From the NCBI GenBank assembly GCA_905215625.1, contig CAJMQQ010000074.1, positions 1-9,552 of the forward strand: 9,552 nucleotides of DNA, in the 5' to 3' direction. Below are positions 1 through 6,274 of the stretch, in pieces. Numbering within the stretch: position 1 is the stretch's first letter; every line of letters starts with the position of its first letter. This stretch comes from an uncultured bacterium. Its GTDB lineage: Bacteria; Bacillota; Clostridia; Lachnospirales; Lachnospiraceae. The position numbers and the translations under genes are program-made. The notes under the pieces are model-generated. The model had not been told where the DNA came from. It did not search any database and saw nothing but the letters and a program-made list of their open reading frames with translations.

Positions 1-5
1 AATAT

Positions 6-51
6 CCCCTTATAGGGGGAGAACATGCCACCCGCTAAGCGGGTGGTCATG
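6..51. other. Two tandem hairpins in the ribU leader, of uncertain origin
   Basis: Two compact stem-loops lie side by side. The first pairs CCCCT (6-10) with AGGGG (14-18). The second pairs CCACCCGC (28-35) with GCGGGTGG (39-46) around a 3-nt loop, and extends through CATG (24-27) with CATG (48-51) past one bulged T. Neither has a T-run, so they are not obvious intrinsic terminators. Tight GC-rich hairpins of this sort occur at ends of IS200/IS605-family elements and also inside structured leaders. The window edge prevents a decision between these. Confidence 0.4.
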
Positions 52-110
52 ACTTGATGGGAGGTTGCATTTTCCATCACAGGGACATTGCAGGGTCTAC
101 ATTCAAAACG

Positions 111-147
111 AAAGGATTTCCTTTTATATCAAGATATCAAAAGGAGA
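111..147 (+). promoter_or_regulatory. Alternative hairpins over the ribU ribosome binding site
   Basis: The ribU Shine-Dalgarno (AAGGAGA, 141-147) can be locked in a stem: CCTTTT (120-125) pairs with AAAAGG (139-144), and ATAT (126-129) pairs with ATAT (134-137), past one bulged C at 138. An alternative stem, AAAGG (111-115) with CCTTT (120-124), uses the same left arm and would free the ribosome site. This sequestor/anti-sequestor layout is what a translational riboswitch platform looks like, and ribU genes in Firmicutes often follow FMN riboswitches. The aptamer itself is not visible in the window; its body would lie before position 1 or be replaced by the hairpins at 6-51. The fold is read by eye, with no energy calculation. 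Confidence 0.45.
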
Positions 148-155
148 GAACGAAC

Positions 156-794
156 ATGAGTGAACAGGTATTAAGAAAAATGGATGCAGCACAAAAAAGC
201 AGAAGCAAAGTAAGGACGATTGTCCAGGTGGCAATGCTGGGAGCAATTTCAACAGTTTTGATGCTGTTTGAGTTTCCGCTTCCGTTTCTGGCACCGCCTT
301 TCTATGAATTGGATTTCAGCGAGGTTCCGGTTCTGATTGGTGCATTTGCTATGGGCCCTGTAGCTGGAATTGCCATTGAAGCAGTAAAAGTTTTGCTGAA
401 CTTTGTATTAAACGGAACCATTACAGCAGGGGTCGGCGAGGTGGCGAATTTCATAGTTGGATGTGCTTTCCTTCTTCCTGCTTCCTTCCTTTACAGAAGA
501 AAAAAAACAAGGAAAAATGCAGTAATCGGTATGACGACGGGAACCGTGCTGATGACAGTTTTTGCATGTGTGCTTAATGCCTTTATATTGCTTCCAGCAT
601 ATGGAGCAGCGTTTGGAATGCCGGTACAGGCTTTTGTAGAAATGGGAACTAAGATTAACGGAGCGATTGACAGTTTGTTTATGTTTGCTGTTCTTGCCGT
701 TGGTCCTTTTAATCTTTTGAAAGGTGTTCTTGTTTCTGTTATTGTATTACTGCTTTATAAAAGAATCCGTGTGATTTTAAGAGGAGATATGTAA
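156..794 (+). CDS. ribU: Riboflavin ECF transporter substrate-binding subunit (RibU)
   Basis: This is the integral-membrane S component that binds riboflavin and docks on a shared energising module (two ATPases plus EcfT, not in this window) to import the vitamin. The 212-residue protein is highly hydrophobic, with about six membrane segments. It carries the RibU-type signatures ELDFSEVPVLIGAFAMGPVAG near residues 50-70, GEVANFIVG in the middle, and TGTVLMTVFACVLNAFILLP, all closely resembling Bacillus YpaA/RibU. A longer reading frame opens at 54, but the start at 156 is preferred because AAGGAGA lies 8 nt upstream and the family begins with a short basic N-terminus followed directly by the first membrane helix. 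It appears to be a single-gene unit: its leader can fold over the ribosome site, and a strong hairpin follows the stop. No promoter is recognisable within 1-155, so transcription probably starts before the window. Confidence 0.9.
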   Translation: MSEQVLRKMDAAQKSRSKVRTIVQVAMLGAISTVLMLFEFPLPFLAPPFYELDFSEVPVLIGAFAMGPVAGIAIEAVKVLLNFVLNGTITAGVGEVANFIVGCAFLLPASFLYRRKKTRKNAVIGMTTGTVLMTVFACVLNAFILLPAYGAAFGMPVQAFVEMGTKINGAIDSLFMFAVLAVGPFNLLKGVLVSVIVLLLYKRIRVILRGDM

Positions 795-803
795 AAGAAA
801 AGC

Positions 804-848
804 AAGCTCCATAATCCAGAGCAACAAAATCTGGTTTATGGGGCTTTT
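804..848. terminator. Bidirectional intrinsic terminator between ribU and the XRE-cupin gene
   Basis: Two 17-nt arms (804-820 and 830-846) pair throughout except for one T-T mismatch and one G-T wobble, around a 9-nt loop. The plus strand ends in TTTT (845-848). On the minus strand the same hairpin is followed by a T-rich run (GCTTTTCTTTT, from 803 down to 793). It therefore serves ribU and the convergent regulator gene. Confidence 0.85.
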
Positions 849-885
849 AACATGTAAAAAATCGCAATGTTTATCCGTATCTGGT

Positions 886-1488
886 CTAATTAAGTGTCTT
901 GTCTGCAAGCTCATCGATTTCCTGACGGAATTCAGAGGTGGATACGATCAAAAATTTAGCAGAGCTCTTTGTGTGATTTTTCCATCGATGTCCGATCTCA
1001 TTGGGATAGTACAGGGTATCACCAACTTCTAATACATAGCTGCCAACCTGTTCCAGATAAAAAGTGATACTGCCTTCCAAGACAAAAACAAATTCTTCTC
1101 CTCCGTGATAATAATAGTCTCCGGAGTCTGTTCCAGCAGGCATATCAATGATACCTCCCCACATTCGGCTATCACCTTTTGTAATAAGAGATTCAAGGAT
1201 GGTTTCCTGATTGCTGGTATTTCTTACAAAAGAGGTGCGTTCATTTTTTCGTACAAGTTTTACCCGATCGCTGTCATCTTGAATAAAAAGAGCTGAGATA
1301 GGGAAGTTTAGGGATTCGCATAAAGAATAGACGCTCACAAGGTTTGGAGATGTTTTCCCGGTTTCAATCTGACTAATAGTTCCAGCGGCAACCCCAGATT
1401 TTACGGAAAGCTCCCGGATAGAAAGATTTAGTTCAATTCTTCTGCTTTTCAATAAAAAGCCAATTCTGGCAAGATTCAGTTTTGACAT
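886..1488 (-). CDS. XRE-family transcriptional regulator with C-terminal cupin domain
   Basis: This is a 200-residue cytosolic DNA-binding regulator. Residues 6-68 form an XRE-type helix-turn-helix (IRELSVKSGVAAGTISQIE, about 24-42, followed by SPNLVSVYSLCESL). Residues about 108-185 form a cupin barrel, with HGGEEFVFVLEG at 128-139 and GDTLYYPNEIGHRWKN at 156-171. The usual HxH of cupin motif 1 is reduced to H128 followed by GGEE, as in many XRE-cupin regulators, so metal binding is uncertain; the cupin is more likely a small-molecule sensor. The start codon (1486-1488) has AAGGGGAA (1493-1500 on the plus strand) upstream. It is divergent from the transporter-deaminase operon and shares its control region, so it is most likely the local regulator. 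Whether it represses or activates cannot be told from sequence, but the palindrome over the operon's -10 box suggests repression. Confidence 0.9.
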   Translation of the reverse strand: MSKLNLARIGFLLKSRRIELNLSIRELSVKSGVAAGTISQIETGKTSPNLVSVYSLCESLNFPISALFIQDDSDRVKLVRKNERTSFVRNTSNQETILESLITKGDSRMWGGIIDMPAGTDSGDYYYHGGEEFVFVLEGSITFYLEQVGSYVLEVGDTLYYPNEIGHRWKNHTKSSAKFLIVSTSEFRQEIDELADKTLN

Positions 1489-1520
1489 AGTGTTCCCCTT
1501 TGCTTCTTCTTTTGTTCTCT

Positions 1521-1549
1521 ATGATAACACAGAAAAAAAGATTTGTCAT
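1521..1549 (-). promoter_or_regulatory. Sigma-A promoter for the XRE-cupin gene
   Basis: Read on the minus strand, a -35 box ATGACA (1549-1544) and a -10 box TATCAT (1526-1521) are separated by exactly 17 nt, at a sensible distance upstream of the regulator's ribosome site. The -35 box lies only about 16 nt from the -35 box of the divergent operon promoter, so one bound protein could affect both. Confidence 0.7.
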
Positions 1550-1565
1550 GAAAAACAAAATGTAA

Positions 1566-1594
1566 TTGACAAAATAATATATGTTCATTATAAT
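1566..1594 (+). promoter_or_regulatory. Perfect-consensus sigma-A promoter of the transporter operon
   Basis: TTGACA (1566-1571), a 17-nt spacer and TATAAT (1589-1594) match the housekeeping consensus at all twelve positions. Transcription should begin near 1601, giving a leader of about 37 nt that holds only the ribosome site AAGGAG (1624-1629). A promoter this strong in front of a catabolic transporter normally needs repression, which fits the adjacent regulator gene and palindrome. Confidence 0.9.
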
Positions 1595-1597
1595 GAA
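1584..1597. promoter_or_regulatory. Candidate operator: 14-bp perfect palindrome over the -10 box
   Basis: TTCATTATAATGAA is a perfect inverted repeat containing the whole -10 hexamer of the operon promoter. A dimeric helix-turn-helix protein bound here would exclude RNA polymerase. A second inverted pair, TTTGTCA (1542-1548) with TGACAAA (1567-1573), overlaps both -35 boxes and is an alternative site. Assignment to the XRE-cupin protein is inferred from position. Confidence 0.55.
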
Positions 1598-1637
1598 TGA
1601 GAAATGACGATTACGATGTAGTGAAGGAGAAGAAAAT

Positions 1638-2654
1638 ATGAAGAAACTTTTAGCTGCAATGTTATGTGGAGCTTTAGCAACAGGAACTTTGGCCGGATGT
1701 GGCAACAAAGCGGAAGAGAAAAAAACAGAAGCAAAAGATGATACACTGAAGGTAGCCCTTTGTGTTACCGGTGCAGTCAATGATATGGGATGGTGCCAGT
1801 CAGCATACGAAGGTCTGAAACTGGTGGAAGAAGAACTGGGATGTGAAATTGCTTATACAGAAAATGTACAGGCAGCAGATATGACTTCTGCATTTACAGA
1901 ATATGCATCTAATGACTACGATGTAGTGATTGGACATGGTTTCCAGTTTGGTGATCCGGCCTTAGAAGTAGGAGAATTGTATCCGGATACAAAATTTATC
2001 TGCATTGAATCAGATGCAGCTGCAGAAAATGTTGCATCCTATGTTATGAAATGTGAAGAAACGGGATACCTTCAGGGTATGCTGGCAGCAGGAATGTCAC
2101 AGACAGGAAATATTGGATTTATTGGACCAGTACAGGGAGCGTCTCTTGTAAAAATCATGAACGGATATGAAGATGGTGCAAAAGAAGTAAATCCAGACAT
2201 AAAATACCAGACAGCTTGGACCGGTTCTTTTACAGATACCGCATTGGCAAAAGAAGCAGCACAGGCCATGATTGACGGTGGTGCAGATGTCATCGGACAT
2301 TGTGCAAATGAATCAGGTACAGGAGCATTGAATGCAGCACAGGATGCCGGATTATTTGCTACAGGTGATTCTTATGACCAGAGTGCTCTTGCTGAAAATG
2401 CAGTTCTTTCTTCTGCAGTATATCATGTTCCGGAGCTAATCAAAACAGCTGTTACAGATATTAAAGAGGGGAACTTCAAGGGAGAAGTTAAGGAACTTGG
2501 AATGGCGGAAGGCATTGTAGAATTAGTTTATAACAAAGCTATGGAAGACAAGATTCCGGCAGAGGTAAAAGAAATGGTAGATGCAAAAGAAGCCGAAATT
2601 AAAGATGGAAGCTTCAAGGTTCCATGTGACACAAAAGACAGAGCAGGAAAGTAA
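1638..2654 (+). CDS. BMP/PnrA-family substrate-binding lipoprotein of an ABC transporter
   Basis: This is the extracellular ligand-binding protein of the import system encoded downstream. The 338-residue precursor has a basic N-terminus, a hydrophobic stretch and the lipobox LAGC, so it would be cleaved before Cys21, lipid-modified and anchored to the outer face of the membrane. The mature part is a periplasmic-binding fold of the Bmp/Med type (COG1744): NDMGWCQSAYEGLK (about 49-62), VVIGHGFQFGDPA in the first lobe, TGNIGFIGPVQG at the hinge, and a second lobe with AWTGSFTDTALAKEAAQAMIDGGADVI. Characterised relatives bind purine nucleosides (PnrA, the Lactococcus and Bacillus Nup systems), while Treponema RfuA binds riboflavin, so the ligand is not fixed by family. 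AAGGAG sits 8 nt before the ATG. It is the first gene of the operon and is followed by a hairpin that probably raises its level over the membrane subunits. Confidence 0.9.
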   Translation: MKKLLAAMLCGALATGTLAGCGNKAEEKKTEAKDDTLKVALCVTGAVNDMGWCQSAYEGLKLVEEELGCEIAYTENVQAADMTSAFTEYASNDYDVVIGHGFQFGDPALEVGELYPDTKFICIESDAAAENVASYVMKCEETGYLQGMLAAGMSQTGNIGFIGPVQGASLVKIMNGYEDGAKEVNPDIKYQTAWTGSFTDTALAKEAAQAMIDGGADVIGHCANESGTGALNAAQDAGLFATGDSYDQSALAENAVLSSAVYHVPELIKTAVTDIKEGNFKGEVKELGMAEGIVELVYNKAMEDKIPAEVKEMVDAKEAEIKDGSFKVPCDTKDRAGK

Positions 2655-2682
2655 TCAGGAATAGAATTATATAGAAATCATG

Positions 2683-2727
2683 CAGGCAGGACAATAGGAG
2701 CTGGATTTTATTGGACCTGCCTGTTTT
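2683..2727 (+). terminator. Intercistronic hairpin, probably a partial terminator, after the lipoprotein gene
   Basis: CAGGCAGG (2683-2690) pairs with CCTGCCTG (2716-2723), extended by CAATA (2692-2696) with TATTG (2709-2713), and is followed by only TTTT (2724-2727). The next gene's ribosome site begins immediately at 2728 and it has no evident promoter of its own, so read-through is expected. Such hairpins after binding-protein genes reduce downstream expression or protect the 3' end of the first message. Confidence 0.7.
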
Positions 2728-2742
2728 AAAGGAGCCTTCAAT

Positions 2743-4269
2743 ATGATGAATATATTAGAGATGAAGCATATCGGAAAGAAATTTTCCGGCGTCTATGCCA
2801 ATGAAAAAATCGATCTGTCTGTGGCAAAAGGTGAAATTCATGCATTGCTTGGAGAGAATGGTGCTGGGAAAACGACATTGATGAATATTTTGTTCGGGAT
2901 TTATTCTGCAGATGAAGGAGAAATTTTTTGGAAAGGCAAACAAGTGCATTTCCATTCTCCTAAAGATGCGATTGCAGAAGGAATCGGAATGGTACACCAG
3001 CATTTTTCTCTTGTGAATAAGATGACAGTTCTTGACAATGTGATTTTGGGATTGGAAAAGCAAGGGTTTTTTCTGGATCGTAAAAGTGCAAAAAAAAGCC
3101 TGGAAGATCTGGCAGAACGATATGGTCTGCAAGTGGATCCGGATGCAAGGATTAGTGATCTTTCTGTTGGGCAGCAGCAGAGAGTAGAGATTTTAAAAGC
3201 ATTATACAGAAATGTAGAATTATTAATTTTGGATGAACCAACGGGTGTTCTTACGCCAAAAGAAACAGAGAAATTTTTTTCCGTGCTTAGAAAATTGAAG
3301 GCAGAAGGATATGCCGTGATCATTATTACCCATCGTATGAGTGAGATTATGAGTATCAGTGATCGTGTAACCATTTTAAGGGACGGAAAGAAAATAAAAG
3401 ATCTTGTAACAAAAGACACCAATCCCACAGAATTGTCCAATTATATGATTGGAAGACAGTTGGATTATAACTTTGAAGTAAAAGAAACAGAGAAGAAAGA
3501 AATAGCATTACAGCTAAAAGATATTACTGTAAAAAAAGGACATAAAAAACCGGTTCTGGATCAGATCAATCTGGAAGTTTACAAAGGGGAAATCTTGGGG
3601 ATTGCCGGAGTAGACGGAAATGGACAAAAGGAGCTGGCAGAAGTGATTGCCGGTATCCGAAAGATTTCTAAAGGGGAAATCTGCTACATGGGAGAAGAGA
3701 TTGCTTCCTGGAAGATTAAGGAGCGATTTGAAAAAGGAATTTCTTATATTTCAGACGACCGACATAGAGATGGACTGGTGTTGGATATGAATGTAGAAGA
3801 AAATCTGATTTTGCGGCAGTATGATAAAAAGCCGTTTTTAAAGAATGGTATTTTTCAGAAAAAAGCTATTAAAGAAAATGCAGAAAAAGCAATTGAGAAG
3901 TATCACATTAAAACATCAGGGAATCAGGAGGGAGAGACTCCTGTAAAATTCATGTCGGGTGGAAATCAGCAGAAAGTAATACTTGCCAGGGAAATTACGG
4001 AGCATTCCAAATTAATTATCGCAAATCAGCCTACGAGAGGATTAGATATTGGTGCAACACAGTTTGTTCGTCAGGTCTGGATGGATCAAAGAAATGAAGG
4101 GAAAAGTGTAATCCTGATTTCAGCAGATCTAGAAGAAATCATGCAGCTTTCTGACAGAGTGGCAGTTATGTTTGGTGGAAAAATCGTAGGTGTTCAGAAA
4201 AAAGAAGAAATTGAAATGGAACAGTTAGGACTTCTGATGGGCGGTATTACGAAGGAGGAAATGAAATAA
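2743..4269 (+). CDS. ABC transporter ATPase with two nucleotide-binding domains (Nup/Rbs-type)
   Basis: This is a cytosolic energy subunit of 508 residues holding two fused ABC domains, the usual arrangement in BMP-linked nucleoside importers and RbsA-like proteins. Domain 1 is complete: Walker A GENGAGKT (37-44), signature LSVGQ (140-144), Walker B LLILDEPT (160-167) and H-loop His197. Domain 2 is degenerate: the P-loop is GVDGNGQKE (289-297), the signature is SGGNQQK (405-411), Walker B reads IIANQPTRGLD (425-435) with Asn-Gln where Asp-Glu is usual, and the H-loop position is Asp462. This asymmetry is typical of the family and leaves one competent ATP site. AAAGGAG (2728-2734) lies 8 nt before the first of two tandem ATGs; the second (2746) is an equally possible start. 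The stop overlaps the next gene's ATG by one base, indicating translational coupling with the permease. Confidence 0.93.
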   Translation: MMNILEMKHIGKKFSGVYANEKIDLSVAKGEIHALLGENGAGKTTLMNILFGIYSADEGEIFWKGKQVHFHSPKDAIAEGIGMVHQHFSLVNKMTVLDNVILGLEKQGFFLDRKSAKKSLEDLAERYGLQVDPDARISDLSVGQQQRVEILKALYRNVELLILDEPTGVLTPKETEKFFSVLRKLKAEGYAVIIITHRMSEIMSISDRVTILRDGKKIKDLVTKDTNPTELSNYMIGRQLDYNFEVKETEKKEIALQLKDITVKKGHKKPVLDQINLEVYKGEILGIAGVDGNGQKELAEVIAGIRKISKGEICYMGEEIASWKIKERFEKGISYISDDRHRDGLVLDMNVEENLILRQYDKKPFLKNGIFQKKAIKENAEKAIEKYHIKTSGNQEGETPVKFMSGGNQQKVILAREITEHSKLIIANQPTRGLDIGATQFVRQVWMDQRNEGKSVILISADLEEIMQLSDRVAVMFGGKIVGVQKKEEIEMEQLGLLMGGITKEEMK

Positions 4270-5303
4270 TGGGAAGTAGAAAAAAATATCTGGATATTGT
4301 CTGGATCGTGCTGTTAGCCATCCTAATGGGAACCATTTTGATTTTACTCTGTGGTGCGAATCCTCTGGAAGCTTATACTATGTTTTTGGGCGGTGTGTTT
4401 GGTAATCTCAATGGTTTTTGTGAGATTTTTGTAAAAGCGACCCCATTGATTCTGACGGGTCTCGGATGTGCAGTGGCATTTCGTACCGGTTTTTTCAATA
4501 TTGGTGCGGAAGGACAGTTTTATATTGGTGCTATTGCTGCGGCTATGGTTTCCTTGACTTTTACACAGGTTCCCGGGAGTCTTCGCATCGTGCTTTCTAT
4601 TGTAGCTGGATTTCTCTGTGGAGGAATTTGGGCACTGATTGCAGCAATCATGAAGTCAAAATTTGGTATCTCAGAAATTATTGTAACAATCATGTTAAAT
4701 TATATTGCCATCAATCTTCTGGGGATTGCGGTTCGTACATTCTTAATGGATCCGGCGGGATCGGTTCCTCAATCTGCGAGAATTGACAGAGAAGCTACGT
4801 TTTCCTATTTGATGCCTCCGACTACCCTGCATGGAGGAATTTTTATTGCTGTTGCAGCAGTAGTATTCATCTGGATTCTTATGGAAAAAACAAAGTTCGG
4901 TTATGAAATGAAAGTGGTGGGTATGAATAGGCATGGTGCTGCCTGCAATGGAATTTCGGTGATGAAAAACATTGTACTGTCTGCCTTTTTAAGCGGTGGA
5001 CTTGCCGGAATTGCAGGTGTGATTGAAGTTATTGCCGTGCAGAAAAAACTGATAGAAGGAATCTCTTCCGAGTGTGGTTATACAGCAGTTTTGATTGCTT
5101 TGATTGCTGGAAATCGTCCATGGGGTGTGCTTGCTGCTGCGTTAGCATTTGCAGCAATGCAGGTCGGAGCAAATTCTATGCAGAGACAACTTGGCGTTCC
5201 GTCTGCACTTGTCAGCATTTTGATCGGATTTGTGGTACTCCTTATCCTGGGAAGAAAGGCGTTCCATCTATCACTATTAAAGAGAAAAAACAAGGAGGTA
5301 TAA
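4269..5303 (+). CDS. ABC transporter permease, first subunit (NupP-like)
   Basis: This is an integral-membrane channel subunit of 344 residues in the BPD_transp_2 family (branched-chain amino acid, ribose and nucleoside permeases). It has about eight to ten hydrophobic segments, a basic N-terminus and a basic C-terminal tail (LLKRKNKEV). The family hallmark GFFNIGAEGQFYIGA is at about 74-88, and EIIVTIMLNYIA (136-147) is also characteristic of nucleoside-type permeases. A further conserved cytosolic stretch KTKFGYEMKVVGMN (207-220) is the likely coupling region for the ATPase. AAGGAGG (4252-4258) lies inside the end of the ATPase gene, and the start ATG shares its A with the ATPase stop codon. 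It should form a heterodimer with the next gene's product. Confidence 0.92.
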   Translation: MGSRKKYLDIVWIVLLAILMGTILILLCGANPLEAYTMFLGGVFGNLNGFCEIFVKATPLILTGLGCAVAFRTGFFNIGAEGQFYIGAIAAAMVSLTFTQVPGSLRIVLSIVAGFLCGGIWALIAAIMKSKFGISEIIVTIMLNYIAINLLGIAVRTFLMDPAGSVPQSARIDREATFSYLMPPTTLHGGIFIAVAAVVFIWILMEKTKFGYEMKVVGMNRHGAACNGISVMKNIVLSAFLSGGLAGIAGVIEVIAVQKKLIEGISSECGYTAVLIALIAGNRPWGVLAAALAFAAMQVGANSMQRQLGVPSALVSILIGFVVLLILGRKAFHLSLLKRKNKEV

Positions 5304-5305
5304 GG

Positions 5306-6247
5306 ATGCTGGAACAAATTTTTACACTTACGTTTTTTACTGCATTTTTGGCAGCAGCCGTACGAATGGCAGTTCCGCTTATCTATGCTGCCCTTGGAGA
5401 AGTGTTTCTGGAAAAAACAGGAATTTTGAACATAGGGCTGGAAGGCGTTATGTTGGGCGGTGCATTCGGTTCTTTTGCAGGGGCGTTTTACAGTAATAGT
5501 CTGTTGGTGGGATTTCTCTGCGGTATGCTGGGGGGATGTCTTGTCAGCGTGATTCATGGATTTTTATGTATTAAGCTGTTTCAGGATCAGTCCGTCAGCG
5601 GCATTGCCCTTAATATTTTTATGTTGGGTGTTACCAGTTTTGGATATAAGTTGATGTCTGCGGGAGAATCTTATCAGCAGATCGAAACACTGAAACGTAT
5701 TAGAATCCCTGTACTCAGTAGAATTCCTCTCATTGGAGATGCATTTTTCAATCAGGATATTATGACCTATCTTGTGTTTGTTCTTGTGATTCTTGCATCT
5801 GTATTTTATAGGAAAACCTCATCCGGGCTTGCGTTTTCCTCTATTGGTGAAAATCCTCAGTCTGCGGATGCAGCAGGTATCTCTGTATATGGACATCAGT
5901 GGGCTGCGATTGTGGTAAACGGTGTATTGGGCGGTATCGGAGGTGCAGTTCTGGTACTGGTACAGCTTGGTAAGTTTTCAGAGAATATGATTTCCGGACG
6001 AGGATATATTGCACTTGCTGCGGTAATTCTTGGAAGATATACACCGCTTGGGGCTATGGGTGCAGCTTTCGTGTTTGGCGGTGCCAATGCACTTCAGATT
6101 CGCTTACAGGCCATGGGAGTTCCGCTTCCTACTCAGGCACTTGCAATGCTTCCGTACGTGATAACGTTGCTGACATTGTTACTTTCTATTGGAAAAAGTA
6201 ACCAGCCTGAGAAATTAGGCAAACCGTATATCCGTGGTTCCAGATAA
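5306..6247 (+). CDS. ABC transporter permease, second subunit (NupQ-like)
   Basis: This is the partner channel subunit of 313 residues in the same BPD_transp_2 family, and is shorter, as second permeases of BMP systems usually are. Its hallmark TGILNIGLEGVMLGGAFG lies at about 38-55. The conserved coupling region KTSSGLAFSSIGENPQSAD is mid-protein, followed by GISVYGHQWAAIVVNGVLGG and a run of hydrophobic helices. The reading frame is open much further upstream (from 5072), but that stretch overlaps the previous permease and gives a cysteine-rich, non-family sequence. The true start is 5306, 2 nt after the previous stop, with AAGGAGG at 5292-5298. It belongs to the same transcript as its neighbours. 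Confidence 0.93.
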   Translation: MLEQIFTLTFFTAFLAAAVRMAVPLIYAALGEVFLEKTGILNIGLEGVMLGGAFGSFAGAFYSNSLLVGFLCGMLGGCLVSVIHGFLCIKLFQDQSVSGIALNIFMLGVTSFGYKLMSAGESYQQIETLKRIRIPVLSRIPLIGDAFFNQDIMTYLVFVLVILASVFYRKTSSGLAFSSIGENPQSADAAGISVYGHQWAAIVVNGVLGGIGGAVLVLVQLGKFSENMISGRGYIALAAVILGRYTPLGAMGAAFVFGGANALQIRLQAMGVPLPTQALAMLPYVITLLTLLLSIGKSNQPEKLGKPYIRGSR

Positions 6248-6274
6248 GATATTTTAAAGTTTGGAGGTAAAGAC

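Noticed and set aside
54..155. Upstream extension of ribU with an ATG at 54
   Set aside because: It adds residues unlike the RibU family and overlaps the structured leader, and the ATG at 156 has a strong ribosome site at the right spacing.
1489..1637. Purine (guanine) riboswitch before the transporter operon
   Set aside because: The leader after the consensus promoter is only about 37 nt, too short for the aptamer, and none of its conserved loops are present.
1433..1780. Minus-strand 115-codon open frame across the divergent promoters
   Set aside because: It covers both promoters and the start of the lipoprotein gene and has low-complexity sequence; it is a shadow frame.
3607..4150. Degenerate second ATP site (GQK P-loop, Asn-Gln in Walker B, no H-loop His) as a broken or novel ATPase
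   Set aside because: This degeneration is characteristic of double-domain ATPases in BMP-linked nucleoside importers, so it is not evidence of decay.
5072..5305. Long N-terminal extension of the second permease
   Set aside because: It lies out of frame over the first permease gene and gives a cysteine-rich, non-family sequence; the ATG at 5306 with AAGGAGG is clearly the start.
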